Assembly (NCBI GenBank): GCA_964244655.1
Contig: CAXTJU010000052.1
Coordinates: forward strand, 1 to 24,226
Length of the DNA stretch: 24,226 nt
Origin: LMUY01 sp964244655
GTDB taxonomy: Bacteria; Pseudomonadota; Alphaproteobacteria; Acetobacterales; Acetobacteraceae
Reading direction: 5' to 3'
Shown: positions 19,112 through 24,226 of the stretch, in pieces
Layout: every line of letters begins with the position of its first letter
How positions within the stretch are numbered: position 1 is the first letter of the stretch
Notes under the pieces: model-generated
Seen by the model: the letters and a program-made list of their open reading frames with translations, nothing else
The model's database searches: none
What the model was told of the DNA's origin: nothing
Made by a program: the position numbers and the translations under genes

Positions 19112-19777
19112 CTAGCCGATCTTGGGTGGGCGCGCCTTGGCCATTTGGCCGAGCCACCACTTGACCGGCTTCGGCTCCCGTGGGGTACGGGCCGTGTCTG
19201 GCTTGCACCCCTTTCCAGGTCCCCGCTTGGACTTAGCTGGGCTTTCGGGCACGGGCTGGACCTGGGCTGCGAGCTGGCTGGCCCGCAAGGCCGCGACCTC
19301 CACCTCTAGCCGGGCGGCATGCTCGGCCCGCTCCGCCAGTTGGGCTTCGGCGGCCTGTCGCTCGGCGGCGGCGGCTTGCAGGGCTTCCTGTTGGGCAAGC
19401 TCTGCGTGACGCTGCTTGGTTTGGAGGTCCTGCAAGGTGGCCAGGGCAGCCTGCAGCGAGCGTTCGACCTTGATGCGGGCGGTCCGCTCGGTGGCCAGGG
19501 CGGATTCAGATGCGGCGAGCCGACTTTGCGACACCGGGCCGGGCTCGCCCTGGCGTGGCCGGCTGACCAAGGTAACTGGCACGTCGCCGTCCTGTACAAA
19601 TCGCTGCCGAGGGCGGGTGGCCGGGCCGCGCGATTGAAAATTGTCGAAGGCAGCGTTGGGTTGCGGCCGCACGGCTGGCTGGGGGCCGCCGGCACGCTCA
19701 AGTGAGCGCCGCATACGTGCCTCATCTGCCTCCAGACTCGATGTTTCGGGATCGCTTGGGATCGATAAAGGGGCCAT
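19112..19777 (-). CDS. Coiled-coil protein of unknown function with basic KPVKWW tail
   Basis: About 221 residues from ATG 19777; an in-frame GTG two codons earlier is less likely. I do not recognise a named family. Residues about 1-85 are polar, Pro/Arg-rich and probably disordered. From about 88 to 175 there is a long Ala/Glu/Gln-rich helix with heptad character (SESALATERTARIKVERSL, LQDLQTKQRHAELAQQEAL, then AERQAAEAQLAERAEHAARL), a likely coiled coil. The end is basic, with KSKRGPGKGCK and a closing EPKPVKWWLGQMAKARPPK that recalls short tails on uncharacterised Rhodospirillales and Methylobacterium proteins. It contains no signal peptide or membrane segment. It precedes the HNH gene by 42 bases on the same strand, suggesting a two-gene operon. 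A scaffold or DNA-associated role is conceivable but unsupported. Confidence 0.65.
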   Translation of the reverse strand: MAPLSIPSDPETSSLEADEARMRRSLERAGGPQPAVRPQPNAAFDNFQSRGPATRPRQRFVQDGDVPVTLVSRPRQGEPGPVSQSRLAASESALATERTARIKVERSLQAALATLQDLQTKQRHAELAQQEALQAAAAERQAAEAQLAERAEHAARLEVEVAALRASQLAAQVQPVPESPAKSKRGPGKGCKPDTARTPREPKPVKWWLGQMAKARPPKIG

Positions 19778-19783
19778 GAGCAC

Positions 19784-20113
19784 TTTTCAGGTGAGCAGCG
19801 CGGCTACCATCCTTGAATTGGAACCTCGCCGCGGCTTTGGAACAGCTGCACTGGGTATTGCCGATCCCAGCTGACGAGTCTCATACACCAAACAAAGCCG
19901 GACGCCAATATTCGCCTGAGCCCTACTATCATAGGGCGCGATAGGACATGAACTGCCTCGGTTGTGGGCACACCATGGTGCCGCAAGCCAAGCCTTCACC
20001 CTTTGTTATGGCAGACGCCGGAGACTGCCCCGCAATCAAGAGCTTGCATGGGTCCACTATCCGTCCTGTTACCACAGATCTCGCTTCCCAGGGGCCGATT
20101 ACAGGAATCACTT
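19784..20113. other. Non-coding gap between coiled-coil gene and cheR
   Basis: This stretch separates two divergent units and should hold both promoters. The ORFs in it have no protein-like character. I see one small inverted repeat, GCCCTA (19920-19925) with TAGGGC (19932-19937) around a 6-base loop, without a T run. No convincing -35/-10 pair, riboswitch core or insertion-sequence end was recognised. Composition is less GC-rich than the flanking genes. Confidence 0.5.
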
Positions 20114-20143
20114 ATGACTAAGTTAGGTGCAGCCTGTGTATGA
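20114..20143 (+). CDS. Possible 9-residue leader ORF overlapping the cheR start
   Basis: ATG 20114 has CAGGA seven bases upstream and opens a frame encoding MTKLGAACV whose TGA overlaps the cheR ATG as ATGA. cheR itself has only a weak AGGTG about ten bases upstream. Ribosomes may therefore enter at the leader and re-initiate at cheR. Short ORFs with such overlap can arise by chance. Confidence 0.3.
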   Translation: MTKLGAACV

Positions 20144-21021
20144 CGCATAGCTCCATGACACCCGGAGTGGCTGCGGAAACCAGCCTGGTAGAGGGCGACT
20201 ACACCCTGGCTGCCGCCGACTTCGAGGCGCTCGCGGCCATATTGCGCAATGAGGCAGGGATTGCGCTCGGGCCAGGCAAAGCAGTGTTGCTGTACTCGCG
20301 CCTGGCCAAACGATTGCGCGCTCTTAATCTATCGGACTTTTCGCAATATCGTGGCCTACTCGAATCCTCTCATGGCTGCGAGGAGCGGGGCCGCATGGTG
20401 GCCGCGCTCACTACCAATTTTACACGGTTCTTTAGGGAGCCGCACCACTTCGACCACTTGCGCGCCAACGTGCTGCCACGCCTGCTGCAGGCGGCCCAGA
20501 GCGGTCGCCGCGTGCGCATTTGGTCGGCTGGTTGCTCGACCGGGCAGGAACCCTACTCGATCGCGCTCACCATTCTGCAATTGGCTCCCAATGCGGCGCG
20601 GCTGGATGTGCGGGTGATCGCGACGGATATCGATCCTGACGCGCTGGCCCAGGCGGCAACCGGTGGCTACGGCGTGGAGTGCCTCGACCACATACCGGTT
20701 GCCCTGCGAGCGCGGTGGTTCGACCCGGCGGCGGACAGTACTTTCACCCTGAACGAGACGGTGCGCCGACTCGTCGTATTCCGCCCGCTCAACCTGGTCG
20801 GCAACTGGTCGGTGCGCGGCCCGTTCGACATCATCATGTGCCGCAACGTCGCCATCTATTTTGACGCTGCGACGCAGGCAGCGATGTGGCGGCGTTTTCC
20901 ACCCTACTTGGCCAGCCAAGGCTTGCTATACATAGGACGCTCCGAACAGCTTAGCGGACCTGCGACGGCGCGCTTTGACGTAGTCGGTATCACGACCTAC
21001 CAGCGCCGGGGCACACCATGA
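20140..21021 (+). CDS. cheR: CheR chemoreceptor glutamate methyltransferase
   Basis: A 293-residue SAM-dependent methyltransferase that methylates glutamates on chemoreceptors for adaptation. An N-terminal helical CheR_N domain (about 25-85, ending in TTNFTRFFREPHHF) precedes the Rossmann domain with the SAM loop WSAGCSTGQEPYSIA, the ATDIDPDAL acidic segment after the second strand, and FDIIMCRNVAIYFD, the CheR signature near residue 235. The C-terminus GRSEQLSG...Y is normal and the length is typical. Its stop overlaps cheB (ATGA), so the methylation and demethylation enzymes are made together. No cheA, cheW, cheY, cheD or receptor gene lies within the window. ATG 20140 is chosen; an ATG five codons later is possible. 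A short leader ORF may couple its translation. Confidence 0.95.
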   Translation: MTHSSMTPGVAAETSLVEGDYTLAAADFEALAAILRNEAGIALGPGKAVLLYSRLAKRLRALNLSDFSQYRGLLESSHGCEERGRMVAALTTNFTRFFREPHHFDHLRANVLPRLLQAAQSGRRVRIWSAGCSTGQEPYSIALTILQLAPNAARLDVRVIATDIDPDALAQAATGGYGVECLDHIPVALRARWFDPAADSTFTLNETVRRLVVFRPLNLVGNWSVRGPFDIIMCRNVAIYFDAATQAAMWRRFPPYLASQGLLYIGRSEQLSGPATARFDVVGITTYQRRGTP

Positions 21022-22112
21022 TCCACCTGGCGCCGGTCGGAGCCTTGATCCGTGTCGTCGTCGTCGATGACTCCGCTGCCATGCGCAGCATGATCGGCCG
21101 TGCGCTGAGTCAGGACAATGGCATTATCGTGGTGGGCAAAGCTGCCAACGCGGTCGAGGCCCAGGCTTTGATCCGGGTGATGGAACCCGACGTGATCACC
21201 CTTGATATCGAGATGCCCGGCATGGACGGCTTGGAGTTCCTGGGTCATTTGATGCGAACGCATCCAATGCCTGTCGTAATGGTTTCCATGTTGACTGCCA
21301 GGGGTGCCAAGAAGACACTGCAGGCACTGGAGTTGGGCGCAGTGGATTGCGTGGCCAAGCCGGGTTTGGGCAATGGCTTTGCCAGCTTGCCGGAGATCGT
21401 ACGGGCGGCAGCGGTAGCCAACGTGTGCGCCTCGGGTCCTCGGCCGCGAGGGGTTGCTGACGGGAGCATCCGCGCCGTAGCACCGGGTCCATTCCCAACC
21501 TGGTTCGAACCGAATGGTCGCCTAGTGGCAGTCGGCGCGTCAACGGGCGGGGTGGAGGCGCTGCTAGCCATTGTTTCACGCTTTCCTGCAAATTGTCCTC
21601 CGACTGTAATCACACAGCACATGCCAGAAGGTTTCACCCGCAGCTTCGCGCTCCGGCTGGACCAGTGTAGCGCGGCCCGCGTTGCCGAGGCAGAGGAAGG
21701 AGCGCCGCTGCTGCCGGGCCAAGTGCTCTTGGCGCCTGGCGGGCGTCACCTGGCCGTATCAGGCAGCAGCGGACAATGGCGCTGCACCCTGCCAGAACAG
21801 AGCCCAGTCAATGGCCACCGCCCCTCGGTGGACGTGCTGTTCGCGTCAGTGGCCAAGGCGGCGGGTCCCCGCGGGGTCGGCGTTATCTTGACCGGCATGG
21901 GCCGAGACGGCGCTGGTGGCCTGCTTGCCATGCGGCAAGCCGGGGCGCGCACGTTCGGCCAGGACGCGGCCAGCAGCGTGGTGTACGGCATGCCGAAGGT
22001 GGCGTTCGAGATGCTGGCGGTAGAGCGCCAGGCCGCGTTGGACGACTTGCCGGGCGAAATCCTGGCGACTTGCAATGCCGCTCCGCATGGTCTGTTCTGG
22101 CCTGCGCCTTGA
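21018..22112 (+). CDS. cheB: CheB receptor methylesterase/response regulator
   Basis: A 364-residue two-domain protein. The receiver domain (about 11-125) has the acidic pair Asp17/Asp18, phospho-acceptor Asp63 in TLDIEMPGMDG, the VSMLT switch site and the Lys of VAKPG. After a linker the methylesterase domain carries the catalytic triad: Ser in VGASTGGVEAL (about 176), His in TQHMPEGFT, and Asp in LTGMGRDGAGG. Phosphorylation by CheA would relieve receiver inhibition, and the enzyme then removes methyl groups (and deamidates glutamines) on chemoreceptors. It overlaps cheR by four bases. It ends shortly before a decayed crp gene on the opposite strand. Intact by every motif I can see. Confidence 0.96.
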   Translation: MIHLAPVGALIRVVVVDDSAAMRSMIGRALSQDNGIIVVGKAANAVEAQALIRVMEPDVITLDIEMPGMDGLEFLGHLMRTHPMPVVMVSMLTARGAKKTLQALELGAVDCVAKPGLGNGFASLPEIVRAAAVANVCASGPRPRGVADGSIRAVAPGPFPTWFEPNGRLVAVGASTGGVEALLAIVSRFPANCPPTVITQHMPEGFTRSFALRLDQCSAARVAEAEEGAPLLPGQVLLAPGGRHLAVSGSSGQWRCTLPEQSPVNGHRPSVDVLFASVAKAAGPRGVGVILTGMGRDGAGGLLAMRQAGARTFGQDAASSVVYGMPKVAFEMLAVERQAALDDLPGEILATCNAAPHGLFWPAP

Positions 22113-22170
22113 GGCTGGGAGACAAATGCAGCCAGCGGATGCCAACGTAGCTGCTTCCCAGCCGTTCGCA

Positions 22171-22896
22171 CTATGCGAAGGGTTTCTGGACGGCCGTTCT
22201 GAATGGAGGGCTGGCTTGCCGCTCCAGTCAGGTCCGGTCTGGGATGGTAATCCTGCCGCGGTTGACACGCACGAGGTCCACCTCTTGCAAGCTGGACGCA
22301 ACGATTGTTATGCCGAAGCGGTGTACGCCCAAGCTGTTCGACAGCGTTTCGTGCGTAATGCACAGATCAGGCCCGTCGACTCGGTCATCGACCATCAGCA
22401 GCTACTGGACAAAGCGTTCGGCTACGCTTTTGCGCGCGTTGCAGGCAGCCGTCTGCATTATTTGACAGAGTAGAGCATCTGCTGCTTTTAGGTAAGTCTT
22501 GGCTGATGCCGGGCACGATCGGGTTAGGCGTTGCAGTGCGCTGATCAGCAGGCGATGTGCAATGCCAGGAACTTGGGTGACGGAAGCAACAAATGCACTG
22601 CGGTCTTGCCCGAGCAGGGCTTGGCCGCCGACCATGCCTTCATGCCCGATTATCGCGACCTGCACGGCCACCCACCGTGGCGCCGTTTCAGCCACAAGCA
22701 AGATGCTGCCATTTTCTATGAAGAAGGCATGCTCAGTGACGTGCCAGTAGTCGATCAGCACCTGGCGCGGCATGAGACAGAACCTGGTGAGTACCTGCTG
22801 CACCTGGGCCAACTCGTTATGAGGCAGGCCCACAAGGATAACATTCTGCAACGGAGGGCGCAGCGTCAAATTCGAAGCCGTGACGCGGTTCTGCAT
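22171..22896 (-). pseudogene. Crp/Fnr-family regulator, broken by in-frame stops
   Basis: From ATG 22896 (GGAA upstream) a frame encodes a cNMP-binding-like domain with NGSILLVAE and VAIIGHEGMVGGQALLG, the dimer helix, and QTAACNARKSVAERFVQ, then stops at TAG 22402-22404. The very same frame continues as LLMVDDRVDG, an LCITHETLSNSLGV helix-turn-helix and RGRITIPDR before TGA 22228-22230, then LERQAS and a TAG at 22171-22173. Family members read RWLLM-x-x-DRVDG here, so the first stop replaces a Trp codon (TGG to TAG). The family DRAGLE suggests the TGA replaces a Gly (GGA to TGA). Without the HTH the 164-residue remnant could not bind DNA in the normal way. It converges on cheB and diverges from the GGDEF pseudogene. 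The end of the original gene is uncertain; readthrough is not excluded. Confidence 0.85.
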
Positions 22897-23207
22897 GGGA
22901 TTTGCTTCCACCCGGCGAGGCTAACCTGCCGAAAATTCATTACACAACGTCAGCCATGTAATTTTGCATTTCAGGTAGGCAATGGTCCTAGATAGGCGAC
23001 AAAGCAGGTGAGGCGTCATCGGCCATGACATTGAAGGTTGAGCAGAAGATTTGCGGGGAGGAATGTCCCTTGACGGTCCAGTGCTGTCCACCGCCCGGCG
23101 CGCTTCGTTGCGGTTTAGTCTCCGGCTTGTTTCAGATTGACACATCACCCCAGTTAATCGGGGAAAAGCCGATTGGATCGTCTTGCAGGAACTGGTCAGG
23201 AGGAGCG
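22897..23207. other. Gap between the divergent crp and GGDEF pseudogenes
   Basis: This interval is visibly less GC-rich than the window as a whole. It holds no convincing gene. TTGACA occurs at 23138-23143 on the + strand without a good -10 at 16-18 bases. A small inverted repeat, AATCGG (23156-23161) and CCGATT (23169-23174) with a 7-base loop, follows it. These may be remnants of the control region of the decayed genes. Confidence 0.4.
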
Positions 23208-24169
23208 ATGCCGAACAAACTGCTTAAGTCGAGAGCCTGATCCTTAGCGTCGCAAGTCGGCGGCGACCCGGCGGCTCGACTCCGCAGTGTAGGCGGAGCT
23301 GCACTATCACGACGTCGCCCCGACCCCGCACGCCTACGCGGTATGGTTCACCCATCGCTTCGGTGTCAGCGCGACGTTGACGGAGCGGCTGACAGAAATT
23401 CTGGGCCGTCGCCCGCTGCTGACCACAGTGATCATGAAAGCTCCGCACGCCGAGTTCGTGGCCTGGACCGCCTCAAACCCGGACGCGGTCCGCGACTGTG
23501 CCGGCGAGATCGAGATCGTGGCCGACACCCTCGCGACCCAACTAACCGCCAGCCAGGCAGCCCTGCAGGGCTACGGCGACACCCTCGCGCACTCGGCGGA
23601 GCATCTCGCCGACGATTCGCCCCTGTGCGGGCTGCTCAAGGCCGTCGCGAGCCTGACCGCCGAGACGACCCAGGCCGCCGAGCGTAACCGCGAGCTGAAG
23701 CGCCAGCTCTCCTAGTCAGCCACGCGCATCCTGGAGCTGCGCCAATCTCTGGCGGACCTGAAGCACGAAGCCATAACGGACGTGCTGACCGGCATTCTCA
23801 ACCGCAAGACGTTCGAGGCCAGGCTCAAGCGCGCTGTGGCGCAGTCCCGCAACGACTCGGCGATGGTGGTCAGCGTGCTGCTATTGGACGTGGACCATTT
23901 CGAGCATTTTGGCGATACTAACGGCCACCGCATCGGGGACTTAGTGCTGCGCCTGGTCGCGCCTGCTGGCGGAGAACGTGAAGGGCCGCGACACGGTAGC
24001 CTGCTACGGCGGTAAGAAGTTTACGGTTGCCCTGACAGGTGCGGACATGTGGGCCGGCACCGTGGTCGGACAGCAGATCCGCGAGGCGCTGAACGGCAAG
24101 CATCTGGTCCACCGCATCATGCAAACGACCGGCACCGTCACCGTCTCAGTTGGCATAGCGCAGCACTGA
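23208..24169 (+). pseudogene. GGDEF diguanylate cyclase, multiply broken
   Basis: Remains of an enzyme that would make cyclic di-GMP. A strong AGGAGG at 23198-23203 precedes ATG 23208, but that frame closes after MPNKLLKSRA. In the next frame the family N-terminus appears (AELHYHDVAPTPHAYAVWFTH), behind TAGs at 23245 and 23290. It runs to a TAG at 23713, then continues in the same frame with the linker helix and DVLTGILNRKTFE and DVDHFEHFGDTNGH (canonical FKxxND altered). Near 23959 two bases of a GCGCGC-type run are missing; the other frame then gives LLAENVKGRDTVACYGGKKF, where the catalytic GGEEF has become GGKKF. It ends at TGA 24167 after VSVGIAQH; bases beyond may encode a fragment (DATL) of the last helix. 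No single product can be active. Confidence 0.85.
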
Positions 24170-24226
24170 GACTAGGTGTTTGGTCCCGGAGAGTTGTGAC
24201 GCTACCCTGACGCGAGAAGCGGAGGA

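Noticed and set aside
19784..20113. Possible cobalamin-type riboswitch ahead of cheR
   Set aside because: GC-rich fragments looked suggestive at first, but no conserved core could be found, and cheR is not a known target.
22075..22473. A 132-codon + strand frame after cheB, considered as cheD
   Set aside because: It has no CheD motif, begins inside cheB, and is antisense to the clearly recognisable HTH part of the crp pseudogene.
22171..24169. Amber (TAG) codons in both pseudogenes as a sign of stop-codon recoding
   Set aside because: TAG is the normal terminator of intact genes here (the formate-THF ligase at 1342-1344, the HAD gene at 6142-6144). The GGDEF gene also has a frameshift and active-site losses, and the crp gene has a TGA, so ordinary decay explains the data better.

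Overview
The window is GC-rich DNA. Its GC-biased codon use, CycM-like membrane-anchored cytochrome c, short alphaproteobacterial-type FlhF, OpgC, and PcaF-type thiolase together suggest an alphaproteobacterium, most plausibly Rhodospirillales/Acetobacteraceae. That placement rests on gene style only and no rRNA is present. FlhF/FlhG and CheR/CheB indicate a flagellated, chemotactic cell.

Layout. 1-1344: 3' part of formate-tetrahydrofolate ligase (+). 1382-5382 (all -): flhF and flhG overlap by 4 bases, then comes opgC, overlapped (TGATG) by a secreted SGNH-fold protein whose catalytic residues appear to be lost, then a 43-codon ORF. 5440-6144: HAD-type dehalogenase (+), divergent from flhF. 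6175-7374: 3-oxoadipyl-CoA thiolase (-). 7438-8523: membrane-anchored cytochrome c with a long Ala/Gly/Pro tail (-). 8616-16544 (-): a glucan-processing operon transcribed in the order glycosyltransferase, amylo-alpha-1,6-glucosidase (GH133-like), GH63/MGH1-like glycosidase, GlgX. Upstream of it is a 649-residue FG-GAP/DUF4214 repeat protein (16636-18585, -) with a recognisable promoter. 18725-19777 (-): an HNH protein and a coiled-coil protein of unknown role. 20140-22112: cheR-cheB (+), overlapping and without other che genes nearby. 22171-24226: a decay zone with a Crp/Fnr regulator pseudogene (-) and a GGDEF diguanylate cyclase pseudogene (+).

How the genes work together. GlgX and the GH133-like enzyme both act on alpha-1,6 branches of glycogen-like glucan. 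The GH63-like enzyme probably trims oligosaccharides, and the glycosyltransferase may build or extend a glucan; no glgA, glgB, glgC or glgP lies in the window. OpgC would decorate periplasmic glucans, so two separate loci here deal with glucose polymers. The thiolase belongs to aromatic-acid (beta-ketoadipate or phenylacetate) degradation and looks isolated.

I found no CRISPR array, tRNA, rRNA, intact insertion sequence or clear new defence system. The observations most worth following are the OpgC / apparently dead SGNH pair, the two adjacent pseudogenes whose lesions can be read base by base, and the glucan operon with its surface-type repeat protein.
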